Origin: Rhizobium leguminosarum
GTDB taxonomy: Bacteria > Pseudomonadota > Alphaproteobacteria > Rhizobiales > Rhizobiaceae
DNA: 64,000 nucleotides
Reading direction: 5' to 3'
Assembly: GCF_002953715.1 (NCBI RefSeq)
Contig: NZ_CP025014.1
Location: 1-64,000 of the forward strand
Shown one piece after another: positions 35,181 through 44,074 of this stretch (the stretch's first letter is position 1; the number at the start of each line of letters is the position of its first letter). A program made the translations under genes and the position numbers. The notes beneath the pieces are model-generated. The model saw only the letters and a program-made list of their open reading frames with translations. It made no database searches and was not told where the DNA came from.

Positions 35181-37109
35181 ATGGAAGTACTGAATCGACA
35201 TGATACCTCTCTAAACGAAGAGGGACGCTTTCGCCTTCTGGTCGATGCCATCACCGACTACGCCATCTATATGCTGAGCCCTGAAGGCATCATCACCAGC
35301 TGGAATACCGGCGCCCAGCGCTTCAAAGGTTACAAGCCCTCCGAAATTCTCGGCGAGCATTTTTCTCGTTTCTATCTGGAAGAGGACCGCGCCGCGGGAC
35401 TACCGGCGCGTGCGCTCGCCACGGCGGCGGAGCAGGGCCGATTCGAGGGAGAGGGCTGGCGGCAGCGCAAGGATGGAAGCCGCTTCTGGGCCCATGTGAT
35501 CATCGATCCGATTCGTCGTCCCTCCGGCGAGCTCATCGGCTATGCCAAGATCACCCGCGACCTGACCGAACGCAGAGCAGCTGAACAGGCGATCCGCCAG
35601 AGCGAGGAACAGTTCCGGCGGCTGGTCCAGGGCGTCTCGGACTATGCGATCTACATGCTCGATCCCGACGGCAATGTCAGCAGTTGGAATTTCGGCGCCG
35701 AGCGGATCAAGGGCTATCGACCGCAAGAAATCATCGGCCGGCATTTCTCGACCTTCTATACCTCTGAGGACCGCGCCGCCGGCGTGCCGGAAACCGCGCT
35801 CGGCATCGCGCGCGCCGAGGGCCGGTTCGAAAGGGAAGGCTGGCGCGTCCGCAAGGACGGCACCCGTTTTTGGGCCAGCGTCGTCATCGACGTCATCCGG
35901 GACGACGAAGGCGATGTGCTCGGTTTCGCGAAGATCACCCGGGATATCACCGAGAAGATGGAGACACAGCGGGCATTGGAGCAGGCGCGCGAAGAGCTCT
36001 TCCAGTCGCAGAAGATGGAGGCAATCGGTCAACTGACCGGCGGTATCGCCCATGATTTCAACAATCTCTTGATGGCTGTCCTCGGCAGTCTCGAAATCCT
36101 GAAGAAACGCATGCCGCAGGATCTCTCGCTGACATCGCTTGTTGACAATGCCATGCAGGGCGCCCAGCGCGGCGCGGCGCTGACGCAGCGCATGCTGGCC
36201 TTTTCCCGCCGGCAGGAACTGCACATAGAGCCGATCGACGTCTCCGGCCTGGTCCGCGGCATGATGGATATGCTCAGCCGTTCGCTCGGCCCTCTCACGG
36301 TGATCGAGACCTCTTTCCCCGTCAGGCTGCCAACGATCCTGACCGATCCGAACCAGCTGGAGATGGCGATCCTGAACCTCGTCGTCAACGCCCGCGATGC
36401 CATGCCATCCGGCGGCCGGATCCTGCTTCGCGCTTCCGAGGAATCGATGCCTTCAGGCAAGGGTCCGCTGCCGCCCGGCCGCTATGTTCGTATCGCGGTG
36501 ATCGATGAAGGCGAAGGCATGGATGCAAAGACGGTGGAGCAGGCAATTACGCCGTTCTTCACCACCAAGGGTGTCGGCAAGGGCACCGGTCTCGGCCTTT
36601 CCATGGTGCAGGGCCTTGCGTCCCAGTCCGGCGGGCGGCTCATACTGAAGAGCAGCCTCGGCGAAGGCACGACGGCTGAATTGTGGTTCCCGGTCGCCGT
36701 TGCCGAGCAGGTGACCGAGGCCGCTGTAGATCTGCCGCAACGCGAGGACAATGCGCCGCGCCGCCTGCGTATCATCGCCGTCGATGACGATGGTCTGGTC
36801 CTGATGAATACAACGCTGATGCTGGAGGATCTCGGCCATACCGTGTTCGAGGCGATGGCGGGCTCCGAGGCACTCGACATCCTGCGCAAGCAGCAGATCG
36901 ACCTGGTGATTTGCGACCATGCCATGCCGCGCATGACCGGCGCGCAGCTCGCCCAGGCGATTCGCAACGAATGGCCTGATATGCCGATCATCCTCGCAAC
37001 CGGTTACGCCGAGATCCCCGAAGGGGCCGGCATCGTCGACCTGCCTCGCCTCGGCAAGCCCTTCTCGCAGGCACAGCTCGCCGAGGCGATCAGCCGGATT
37101 GCCGCATAA
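35181..37109 (+). CDS. PAS-PAS hybrid sensor histidine kinase with C-terminal receiver
   Basis: 642 aa, no membrane segment, so a cytoplasmic sensor. Two very similar PAS domains (about residues 15-130 and 145-262; both contain DYAIYML, GxxxSWNxGAxRxKGY, RKDGxRFWA), an HisKA domain with phospho-His291 (GGIAHDFNNLL), an ATPase domain (NLVVNARDAM, DEGEGMD, TGLGLSMVQG) and a receiver with phospho-Asp579 (VICDHAMPRM). The paired PAS domains probably arose by duplication; a haem or flavin ligand cannot be told from sequence alone. The ATG follows GAGGGG closely. Controlled by an EcfG-type promoter, so it belongs to the stress response network. Confidence 0.93.
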   Translation: MEVLNRHDTSLNEEGRFRLLVDAITDYAIYMLSPEGIITSWNTGAQRFKGYKPSEILGEHFSRFYLEEDRAAGLPARALATAAEQGRFEGEGWRQRKDGSRFWAHVIIDPIRRPSGELIGYAKITRDLTERRAAEQAIRQSEEQFRRLVQGVSDYAIYMLDPDGNVSSWNFGAERIKGYRPQEIIGRHFSTFYTSEDRAAGVPETALGIARAEGRFEREGWRVRKDGTRFWASVVIDVIRDDEGDVLGFAKITRDITEKMETQRALEQAREELFQSQKMEAIGQLTGGIAHDFNNLLMAVLGSLEILKKRMPQDLSLTSLVDNAMQGAQRGAALTQRMLAFSRRQELHIEPIDVSGLVRGMMDMLSRSLGPLTVIETSFPVRLPTILTDPNQLEMAILNLVVNARDAMPSGGRILLRASEESMPSGKGPLPPGRYVRIAVIDEGEGMDAKTVEQAITPFFTTKGVGKGTGLGLSMVQGLASQSGGRLILKSSLGEGTTAELWFPVAVAEQVTEAAVDLPQREDNAPRRLRIIAVDDDGLVLMNTTLMLEDLGHTVFEAMAGSEALDILRKQQIDLVICDHAMPRMTGAQLAQAIRNEWPDMPIILATGYAEIPEGAGIVDLPRLGKPFSQAQLAEAISRIAA

Positions 37110-37127
37110 CCGTGCTCGATGAGAGCT

Positions 37128-37166
37128 GATGCCGACAAGTGTGAGCGGTTTTCGGCCGACATCATC
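37128..37166. repeat. RIME-like palindrome overlapping the surf1 stop
   Basis: GATGCCGAC ... GTCGGCCGACATCATC-type arms with the shared core AGTGTGAGCGGTTTT, a diverged relative of 4945-4993. It covers the last codons and stop of the surf1-type gene. Confidence 0.6.
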
Positions 37167-37941
37167 CGGATCCAGGTAAATGGCCTGGCTGACCTCGGCC
37201 ACCTCTCTCACCGCGAAGAATGAACACCAGCAACGCCAGCACCATCACTGCCAGCCCGTACCAGGTGATCGCATAGACGAGATGGTTGTTGGGGAAATCG
37301 ATGACCGTCAGGCCGCCGACTGGCAGGCCGCCTGGATTGGCAGCGGCATCGGCGTCGATGAAATAGGGCGCAACCGCACCGACGCCGCGCTTTTCAGCGA
37401 TCGCTGCGACATCGCGCGAATACCACCGGTCGGCGGTGACGTCATTCGATTGCAGCAGCGATCCCTTCGGCTCCGTCATCCGCATCAGCCCGGTGATCTC
37501 GACCGGGCCTGACAGTTGCCCCTCGCGGCGCGAGGCCGGGTCGCGCCTCTCGGTCGGCACGAAGCCGCGATTGATGAGGATTGATGTACCGTCGGCAAGC
37601 GTCAGCGGCGTCATGACCCAATAACCCGGACCGAGCGCGGTCGAGGCATAGACCAGCGTTTCCTCGTCGTTCGCCAGCGTCCCGGCCACGGTCACCTGCC
37701 GATATTCGTCATCGGCAGCATTGACCTTGTCCCAGTCGGCGCGTGCCGGGGCCGGCACGGGTGCCGCATGCACACGCTGCTCGACGCGGGCAATGAGGTC
37801 GCGCTTCCAGGCCAGGCGCTCAACCTGCCAGGTGCCGAGTGCCGCGAGTGCTGCGGCAAGCAGGACCAGGCAGACGGCGAAGGTCGTGCGTTTTACCCGA
37901 TAACGCCGTCTTTCCGATTGTTCCGAGGGAGCCTCGCTCAT
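37162..37941 (-). CDS. SURF1 family oxidase assembly protein
   Basis: 259 aa with two membrane helices (residues 20-40 and 225-245) around a periplasmic domain, as in SURF1/Shy1. Motifs: LGTWQVERLAWK near residue 36 and the C-terminal NNHLVYAITWYGLA. SURF1 proteins help insert haem into haem-copper oxidases. It is the last gene of the cyo operon, 46 bp after cyoD, so it presumably serves the bo-type oxidase. The C-terminal few residues come from a RIME-like repeat. Confidence 0.92.
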   Translation of the reverse strand: MSEAPSEQSERRRYRVKRTTFAVCLVLLAAALAALGTWQVERLAWKRDLIARVEQRVHAAPVPAPARADWDKVNAADDEYRQVTVAGTLANDEETLVYASTALGPGYWVMTPLTLADGTSILINRGFVPTERRDPASRREGQLSGPVEITGLMRMTEPKGSLLQSNDVTADRWYSRDVAAIAEKRGVGAVAPYFIDADAAANPGGLPVGGLTVIDFPNNHLVYAITWYGLAVMVLALLVFILRGERGGRGQPGHLPGSG

Positions 37942-37987
37942 GAGCGGAACCGCTGCGGGCGGCGCTGCCGCCGCCCCTTCGTCATAG

Positions 37988-38389
37988 TCACGGCATGTTC
38001 TTCATCATCTCGGGGCTCATCGGCATCATGTTGGTATTGAGATGATGCATGACCCAGAGCGAGCCGGAGAGTGCGATGGCGACGATGATGAGCGTGAAGA
38101 TCAGCGCCATGATCGTCCAGCCGCCCTCGCTCCTGGTATTCATGTGCAGGAAGAAGACCATATGGACGACGATCTGGATCGCGCCGAGGCCCATCACCAG
38201 CACCGCCGTCACCGCCGGGCTGTCGAACACGCCTGACATGACCAGCCAGAAGGGAATGGCGGTCAGAATGATGGAAAGCACGAAGCCCGTCATATAGCTG
38301 CGGAACGTGCCGTGGCCGGCCTGATGGCCGTGGCTGTGGCCGTGATGAGCCTCGTGGGCATCCTCATGTGCAGGTGCTTGCGAACTCAT
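37988..38389 (-). CDS. cyoD: Cytochrome o ubiquinol oxidase subunit IV
   Basis: 133 aa. Three membrane segments (GFVLSIILTAIPFWLVM, AVLVMGLGAIQIVVHMVFFLHM, IMALIFTLIIVAIALSGSLWVM), typical CyoD. The N-terminal tail is unusually His-rich (HEDAHEAHHGHSHGHQAGHG) and could bind metal. The ATG overlaps the cyoC stop (ATGA); the longer frame to 38470 overlaps cyoC and is rejected. Confidence 0.94.
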   Translation of the reverse strand: MSSQAPAHEDAHEAHHGHSHGHQAGHGTFRSYMTGFVLSIILTAIPFWLVMSGVFDSPAVTAVLVMGLGAIQIVVHMVFFLHMNTRSEGGWTIMALIFTLIIVAIALSGSLWVMHHLNTNMMPMSPEMMKNMP

Positions 38390-39006
38390 CCGAGAACTCC
38401 CAACAGGTAGACGAAAGAAAAGACGCCGATCCAGACGACGTCGAGGAAGTGCCAGAACATCGAAAGGCACATCAGGCGGCGGCGGTTGGCCTCGATCAAC
38501 CCGTGCATCGACACCTGCACCATCAGCGTGATCAGCCAGATAATGCCGAAGGTCACGTGCAGGCCGTGCGTGCCGACCAGGGTGAAGAAGGAGGAGAGGA
38601 AGGCGCTGCGCGTTGGCCCGGCGCCTTCATGGATCAGGTGGATGAACTCGTAGAGCTCGAGCCCGATGAAAGCTGCGCCGAACAGGCCGGTCACAGCAAG
38701 CCAGAACAGCGTTTCCGCCTTTGCATTGCGCTCCATCTGCAGCATCGCGAAGCCGTAGGTGATCGAGGAGAAGAGCAGCATCGAGGTGTTGAGGGCAACG
38801 ATCGGCAGATCGAAGAGATCGGCCGGCGACGGGCCGGCGGCGTAGTTACGGCCGAGCACCCCGTGTGTTGCAAACAGCACCGCGAAGATCAGGCAGTCGC
38901 TCATCAGGTAGAGCCAGAAGCCGAGATTGGTGCTGTTCTCCGGATGATGGTCTTCCGTCAGGTAGAATTCAGGCTTTTCGGCCGTGTCGATAGTCTGATC
39001 GCTCAT
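38386..39006 (-). CDS. cyoC: Cytochrome o ubiquinol oxidase subunit III
   Basis: 206 aa, five membrane segments. Typical CyoC/CoxC-like sequence: NLGFWLYLMSDCLIFAVLFATH, IGLELYEFIHLI, GTHGLHVTFGIIWL, CLSMFWHFLDVVWI. The ATG is 2 bp after the cyoB stop, so translation is coupled. The extended frame to 39156 reads into cyoB and is rejected. Confidence 0.95.
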   Translation of the reverse strand: MSDQTIDTAEKPEFYLTEDHHPENSTNLGFWLYLMSDCLIFAVLFATHGVLGRNYAAGPSPADLFDLPIVALNTSMLLFSSITYGFAMLQMERNAKAETLFWLAVTGLFGAAFIGLELYEFIHLIHEGAGPTRSAFLSSFFTLVGTHGLHVTFGIIWLITLMVQVSMHGLIEANRRRLMCLSMFWHFLDVVWIGVFSFVYLLGVLG

Positions 39007-39008
39007 GG

Positions 39009-41012
39009 TCACACCTGCTCGGCAAGCAGCGCGGTTCGCTTGCCTTCCGTTTCGGTTACCTCTTCGGCGGGGATGTAGAAGTCGCGTCTGTAGTTGAAGG
39101 TATGGCCGATCGCGACGACGAGCATGGCGACGAAGGAGACGACGACCAGCCACCACATGTACCAGATCAGGCCGAAGGCGAGTGCGACACTGATGCCCGA
39201 CAGGATCGCGCCGGTGCCGGTGTTCTTCGGCATGTGGATCGGCCGGAAGCCTTCCAGCGGACGCGCATAACCGCGGTTCTTCATGTCGTACCAGCCGTCA
39301 TGATCGTGCACGACGGGCGTCAAGGCGAAGTTGTATTCCGGCGGCGGCGAAGAGGTCGACCATTCCAGCGTGCGGCCATCCCAGGGATCGCCGCTGTCGT
39401 CGCGCAATTCCTCGCGTTTCATGAAACTGACGACGATCTGGATCAGGAAGGCGGCAATGCCAAGCGCAATCAGGCCGACGCCGAAAGCGGCGATGATGAA
39501 CCAGATCTGTATCGACGGGTCTTCGAACTGGCTCATGCGGCGGGTGACGCCCATCAGGCCCAGCACATAGAGCGGCATGAAGGCGAACCAGAAGCCGATC
39601 TGCCAGAACCAGAAGCTCATCTTGCCCCAGAAGGGATCGAGCTTGAAGCCGAAGGCCTTCGGGAACCAGTAGTTCACGCCGGCGAACATGCCGAAGAGAA
39701 CGCCGCCGATGATGACGTTGTGGAAGTGGGCGATGAGGAACAGCGAATTGTGCAGCACGAAGTCGGCCGGCGGCACGGCAAGCATGACGCCGGTCATGCC
39801 GCCGATGACGAAGGTCACCATGAAGCCGACCGTCCACAGCATCGGCACCTCATAGCGGATGCGGCCGCGATACATGGTGAAGAGCCAGTTGAACATCTTC
39901 GCCCCGGTCGGGATGGAGATGATCATCGTGGTGATGCCGAAGAAGGAGTTGACGCTGGCGCCCGAGCCCATGGTGAAGAAGTGGTGCAGCCAGACGATGT
40001 AGGACAGGATCATGATCACGCAGGTCGCGTAGACCATCGAGGCGTAGCCGAACAGGCGTTTGCCGGAGAAGGTGGCGACGACTTCCGAGAAGATGCCGAA
40101 GGCCGGCAGCACGAGGATGTAGACCTCCGGATGACCCCAGATCCAGATGAGGTTGATGTACATCATCGGATTGCCGCCGAGGTCGTTGGTAAAGAAGTTC
40201 GTGCCTGCATAGCGGTCGAGCGACAGCAGCGCGAGCGTTGCCGTCAGGATCGGGAAGGAAGCGACGATCAGCACGTTGGTGCAGAGTGCCGTCCAGGTGA
40301 AGACCGGCATCTTCATGAAGGTCATGCCCGGCGCACGCATCTTGACGATGGTGGCGATCAGGTTGATGCCCGAAAGCGTCGTTCCGACGCCGGCCACCTG
40401 CAGGCCCCAGATATAATAGTCGACGCCGACGCCCGGACTGTAGGCAGCGCCCGACAGCGGCGGGTAGGCGAGCCAGCCGGTCTGGGCGAATTCGCCGATG
40501 AACAGCGACAGCATGATGATGATCGCGCCGGCGGTGGTCATCCAGAAAGAGAAGTTGTTGAGGAAGGGGAAGGAGACGTCGCGCGCGCCGATCTGCAGCG
40601 GCACCACGAAGTTCATCAGACCGGTGACGAAGGGCATCGCCACGAAGAAGATCATGATGACGCCGTGGGCGGTGAAGACCTGGTCGTAATGGTGCGGCGG
40701 CAGATAGCCCTCCGAACCGTTGAAGGCGATCGCCTGCTGGATGCGCATCAGGATCGCGTCGGAGAAGCCGCGCAACAGCATGATGACGGCGAGGATCACA
40801 TACATGATGCCGATCTTCTTGTGATCGACGCTGCAGATCCAGTCGTGCCAGAGCGGACCCCAGAACTTGAAATAGGTGATGATTCCGAGCACCGCGAGGG
40901 CGCCGATGACGACGCCGATGAAGGTCACGACCAGGATCGGCTCGTGATAGGGGATGGCATCGAGGGTCAACCGGCCGAAGACGAACTTCAGGAGGTCAGG
41001 ATTGGAAAACAT
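39009..41012 (-). CDS. cyoB: Cytochrome o ubiquinol oxidase subunit I
   Basis: 667-aa catalytic subunit of the quinol-oxidising haem-copper oxidase, normal length, about 15 membrane segments. Haem and copper ligands are visible: TAHGVIMIFF (low-spin haem His), WGHPEVYILVLPAFG (Cu-B His with the cross-linked Tyr), WLHHFFTMG (two Cu-B His) and FLIAHFHNVIIGG (haem o3 and haem b His). It reduces O2 to water and pumps protons. Lies 42 bp downstream of cyoA. Confidence 0.97.
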   Translation of the reverse strand: MFSNPDLLKFVFGRLTLDAIPYHEPILVVTFIGVVIGALAVLGIITYFKFWGPLWHDWICSVDHKKIGIMYVILAVIMLLRGFSDAILMRIQQAIAFNGSEGYLPPHHYDQVFTAHGVIMIFFVAMPFVTGLMNFVVPLQIGARDVSFPFLNNFSFWMTTAGAIIIMLSLFIGEFAQTGWLAYPPLSGAAYSPGVGVDYYIWGLQVAGVGTTLSGINLIATIVKMRAPGMTFMKMPVFTWTALCTNVLIVASFPILTATLALLSLDRYAGTNFFTNDLGGNPMMYINLIWIWGHPEVYILVLPAFGIFSEVVATFSGKRLFGYASMVYATCVIMILSYIVWLHHFFTMGSGASVNSFFGITTMIISIPTGAKMFNWLFTMYRGRIRYEVPMLWTVGFMVTFVIGGMTGVMLAVPPADFVLHNSLFLIAHFHNVIIGGVLFGMFAGVNYWFPKAFGFKLDPFWGKMSFWFWQIGFWFAFMPLYVLGLMGVTRRMSQFEDPSIQIWFIIAAFGVGLIALGIAAFLIQIVVSFMKREELRDDSGDPWDGRTLEWSTSSPPPEYNFALTPVVHDHDGWYDMKNRGYARPLEGFRPIHMPKNTGTGAILSGISVALAFGLIWYMWWLVVVSFVAMLVVAIGHTFNYRRDFYIPAEEVTETEGKRTALLAEQV

Positions 41013-41054
41013 GGAACAACCCGTTCATTATGTCTTGCGACGCAAAGCGCCAGG

Positions 41055-42230
41055 TTAATTGTTGTTGTTGAGCTGCGCCGGCGCCGGATCGGCGCCATTG
41101 CTCATGCCGGGCATGGAATGACCCTCATGCTGCATGTCCATTCCGGGCGTGCTAGGCATGTCGTGCTGCATGCTGTTGCCGTCGGTACGCTCGGCGGGCT
41201 CGCTTCGGGCCGGAGCCCCTGTCGCCGGCACGGTGGCGGCGGGCGCCACGATGCCTTCGTCGGCATGACGGGTGTCATATTGCAGCTTCTCGCGGTTCTC
41301 CGCACTTTCCTTGCCGCCGCCGCCCATCATGTCGATGTGCATCATCTCGTTCATGCACATCTTGCCTGGTGTGGCGCACATGTTGAGGATGGCGTTGTAA
41401 AGGTCGGCGTCGGCGCCGGCATAATAACGCACCGGTTCCTTCTCGCTCGGCTTCTCGAGCTTCAGATAGGCCTCGCGGTTGAGCATCGTGCCCTGCTGCT
41501 TGACCTGCGCCACCCAGGCGTCAAAGCCCGCTTGGTCGAGGCCGTGGAACTTGAAGCGCATGTGCGAGAAGCCTGCGCCGCTGTAATTGGCGGAGAAGCC
41601 CTCATACTCGCCTTCTTTGTTGATGACGGCATGCAGCTTCGTCTCCATGCCGGGCATGGCATAGATCTGGCCGGCGAGGGCAGGGATGTAGAAAGAGTTC
41701 ATCACCGAGGAGGCGGTGATCTTGAAATTGATCGGCATGTCCACAGGGGCCGCGAGTTCGTTGACTGTGGCAATGCCGAGTTCGGGATAGAAGAACAGCC
41801 ACTTCCAATCGAGCGCCACGACCTCGACGTTCAACGGCTTGGTATCGGCCGGAATGGCGCGCTCCGCATCGAGGCGGTCGAGCGGGCGGTAGGGATCGAG
41901 CTTATGCGTGGAAATCCAGGTGACGGCGCCGAGTGCGATGATGATCGCCAGCGGTGCTGCCCAGATCACGATTTCGAGGCGGGTCGAATGGTGCCATTCC
42001 GGCGCGTAAGTTGCGGCCGTATTGGAGCGGCGGTAGCGCCAGGCGAAGAACAGGGTCAGGAAGATCACCGGTATGATGATCAACAGCATCAGTACCGTCG
42101 AGATGACGATGAGATCGCGCTGTTGCACGGCGATGTCGCCGGAGGGCGCCATGACCACCATGTTGCATCCTGCCAGGAAAAGCAGCGGCAAGACGGATAG
42201 AAGGCGGGAAAACTTCACGAGTTTTGGCAC
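41055..42230 (-). CDS. cyoA: Cytochrome o ubiquinol oxidase subunit II, lipoprotein with Met/His-rich tail
   Basis: 391 aa from the GTG at 42230. This start gives MPKLVKFSRLLSVLPLLFLAGC, a clean lipoprotein signal with lipobox Cys22; the longest frame begins at TTG 42317 and adds no useful sequence. Two membrane helices and a cupredoxin domain without the Cu-A ligands follow, as expected for a quinol oxidase. Length exceeds E. coli CyoA (315 aa) because of a C-terminal tail of about 70 residues ending in a Met/His-rich stretch (MQHDMPSTPGMDMQHEGHSM). First gene of cyoABCD-surf1. Confidence 0.93.
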   Translation of the reverse strand: MPKLVKFSRLLSVLPLLFLAGCNMVVMAPSGDIAVQQRDLIVISTVLMLLIIIPVIFLTLFFAWRYRRSNTAATYAPEWHHSTRLEIVIWAAPLAIIIALGAVTWISTHKLDPYRPLDRLDAERAIPADTKPLNVEVVALDWKWLFFYPELGIATVNELAAPVDMPINFKITASSVMNSFYIPALAGQIYAMPGMETKLHAVINKEGEYEGFSANYSGAGFSHMRFKFHGLDQAGFDAWVAQVKQQGTMLNREAYLKLEKPSEKEPVRYYAGADADLYNAILNMCATPGKMCMNEMMHIDMMGGGGKESAENREKLQYDTRHADEGIVAPAATVPATGAPARSEPAERTDGNSMQHDMPSTPGMDMQHEGHSMPGMSNGADPAPAQLNNNN

Positions 42231-42608
42231 GTCTCTAAGCTCTTGTTGTTTCGTTTGTTCCGCGACTAACGCACTGGACCTGATAGCGACATGAGGTGTT
42301 TGGTCGCAGTGCAGCAATCATGCCGCACTGCGGCACAAATCTTGTTGCACTACAGCTTTGAAATCCTGATGAAATCAAGAAGGATTTTTCGCGAGCGCAT
42401 GTTCCAACCAATATATCCGTAAGAACCGGCCATGCCAGCGTTCCCATCCGAAAATCGCCGCCCGGATCACGCTATTTTTTCCGTCCACGCCTCATTTTGA
42501 GCCGCCATGATGAACTATTTACGTCTTACGGACTTGATAAGCCTGCGGGTTTGATCAAGATCAGGCTGAGGCGCCTTGCCGAAAGCGCTTCAACGAGGGA
42601 GGCGTTTT
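42231..42608. promoter_or_regulatory. Divergent control region between cyoA and the MFS gene
   Basis: 378 bp without a gene. It holds the palindrome GCCGCA-C-TGCGGC (42323-42335), wider arms CGCAGTG / CACTGCG (42305-42332), a leftward candidate -35 TTGATT near 42370, and the FNR/FixK-like box TTGAT-CAAG-ATCAG (42551-42564; one mismatch to TTGAT-N4-ATCAA) about 45 bp before the MFS ATG. Redox control of both units is plausible but not shown. Confidence 0.45.
42551..42564 (+). promoter_or_regulatory. FNR/FixK-like half-perfect box
   Basis: TTGATCAAGATCAG matches the anaerobox TTGAT-N4-ATCAA at 9 of 10 fixed positions. Its centre is 51 bp before the ATG at 42609. A single match in this much sequence can arise by chance. 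Confidence 0.4.
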
Positions 42609-43940
42609 ATGGCTACAACATCGCATTACGGACCGTCGTCGTCGTCGCTGGAACGCGACGCGCGGCGCATTCACGACGACAAGCCGGTTTCGCCGGGCAG
42701 CATCGCCATCGGCGTGGTGATCGGCCGCATGTCGGAATTCTTCGATTTCTTCGTTTACGGCCTCGCCTCGGTCCTGGTCTTTCCACAGCTGATCTTCCCC
42801 TTCGCGCCGGACAGGCTGACGGGAACGCTCTATTCCTTCGCCATCTTCTCGCTGGCCTTCCTGGCCCGTCCCGTCGGTTCCATCGTCTTCATGACGATCG
42901 ACCGGCTGTACGGCCGCGGCACCAAGCTGACAATCGCACTTTTCCTGCTCGGCGGCTCCACGGCCTCGATCGCCTTCCTGCCGGGTTACAACGAGATCGG
43001 CGTCTGGTCGATCGCGTTGCTGGCGCTCTTCCGCCTCGGCCAGGGCTTCGCACTCGGTGGCGCCTGGGACGGCCTTGCCTCGCTGCTCGCGCTCAACGCG
43101 CCGGCCAAACACCGCGGCTGGTATGCGATGATCCCGCAGCTCGGGGCGCCGATCGGTTTTGCGCTGGCCAGTACCCTCTTCGGTTATTTCGTCGCCAATC
43201 TTTCCAATGAGGATTTCCTCTCCTGGGGCTGGCGTTATCCCTTCTTCGTCGCCTTCGCCATCAACGTTGTGGCGCTGTTTGCGCGCCTGCGCCTGGTCAT
43301 GACCAAGGAATTCGGTACGCTGCTGGAGCAGCATGAGCTGGAGGCCGCACCCATCCTCGACGTGCTGCGCGTCCACGGCCGCGACATCCTGATCGGCGCC
43401 TTCGTGCCGCTGGCGAGCTTTGCGATGTTCCACCTCGTCACCATCTTCCCGCTCGGCTGGATGAGCCTTTACGGCAACCAGCCGATCGGCGCCTTCATGG
43501 TGGTGCAGGTGGTCGGCGCCATGGTCGGCATCCTCGCCATCATCGCGTCGGGCCTCATCGCCGACCGTATCGGCCGGCGCGCCCAGCTTGCCATCTGCGC
43601 CGTTCTCATCGCCGTCTTCAGCTTCGTCGGACCGATCCTGATCGCATCCGGCAACAGCGGCCATGACGCCTTCGTCATCATCGGCTTCGGCGTGCTCGGC
43701 CTTTCCTTCGGCCAGGCAACGGGCTCGATCTCGTCCCGCTTCGGCCGCGGCTATCGCTATACGGGTGCCGCCTTCACCTCGGACCTCGCCTGGCTGATTG
43801 GCGCAGGTTTTGCGCCGTTGGTGGCGCTCGGCCTCTCCAGCCGCTTCGGCCTGCCCTTCGTCGGCTATTACCTGCTTTCCGGCGCGATCTGCACGCTTGC
43901 CGCACTCGCCTTCAGCAGGGCGCTGGAACAGCGCGAATAG
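42609..43940 (+). CDS. MFS transporter, metabolite:H+ symporter type
   Basis: 443 aa, twelve membrane segments with the MHS-type layout: a hydrophilic N-terminus, GVVIGRMSEFFDFFVYGLASVLVFPQLIFP, FLARPVGSIVFMTIDRLYGRGTKLTIALFLLGGSTASIAFLP (motif A) and RLGQGFALGGAWDGLASLLA. The family moves organic acids, sugars or osmolytes with protons; the substrate is unknown. The longest frame starts at TTG 42576; the ATG used has GAGGGAGGCG upstream. It is divergent from cyoABCD, a common neighbour arrangement in rhizobia, and ends at a strong terminator. Confidence 0.9.
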   Translation: MATTSHYGPSSSSLERDARRIHDDKPVSPGSIAIGVVIGRMSEFFDFFVYGLASVLVFPQLIFPFAPDRLTGTLYSFAIFSLAFLARPVGSIVFMTIDRLYGRGTKLTIALFLLGGSTASIAFLPGYNEIGVWSIALLALFRLGQGFALGGAWDGLASLLALNAPAKHRGWYAMIPQLGAPIGFALASTLFGYFVANLSNEDFLSWGWRYPFFVAFAINVVALFARLRLVMTKEFGTLLEQHELEAAPILDVLRVHGRDILIGAFVPLASFAMFHLVTIFPLGWMSLYGNQPIGAFMVVQVVGAMVGILAIIASGLIADRIGRRAQLAICAVLIAVFSFVGPILIASGNSGHDAFVIIGFGVLGLSFGQATGSISSRFGRGYRYTGAAFTSDLAWLIGAGFAPLVALGLSSRFGLPFVGYYLLSGAICTLAALAFSRALEQRE

Positions 43941-43958
43941 GCGGACTTGAACACACGG

Positions 43959-43988
43959 GCCTGCATGGGAAACCATGCAGGCTTTTGT
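43959..43988 (+). terminator. Rho-independent terminator of the MFS gene
   Basis: Perfect 10-bp stem GCCTGCATGG / CCATGCAGGC with a GAAA loop, followed by TTTT GT CTTT. Confidence 0.9.
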
Positions 43989-44012
43989 CTTTCGGACTGC
44001 GCAATTCTAATT

Positions 44013-44046
44013 ATTGAATGCATTGCAATCTATAATTAAATGCATA
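44013..44046. promoter_or_regulatory. Promoter/operator of the toxin-antitoxin operon
   Basis: An A+T-rich island in GC-rich surroundings. It contains TATAAT (44031-44036), the palindrome ATTG-AATGCATT-G-CAAT (44013-44029) and a second ATGCAT (44040-44045). Repeated palindromes over the -10 are typical of autoregulated type II antitoxin operons. Confidence 0.55.
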
Positions 44047-44074
44047 TCCTTGTCGGCCTGAACGAGGATATGCC

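Noticed and set aside
39102..42200. Long plus-strand open frame of 1032 codons opposite cyoA-cyoB
   Set aside because: Highly charged and repetitive (R, H, D, E-rich) with no family features; it is the complement of well-supported cyo genes, as usual in GC-rich DNA.
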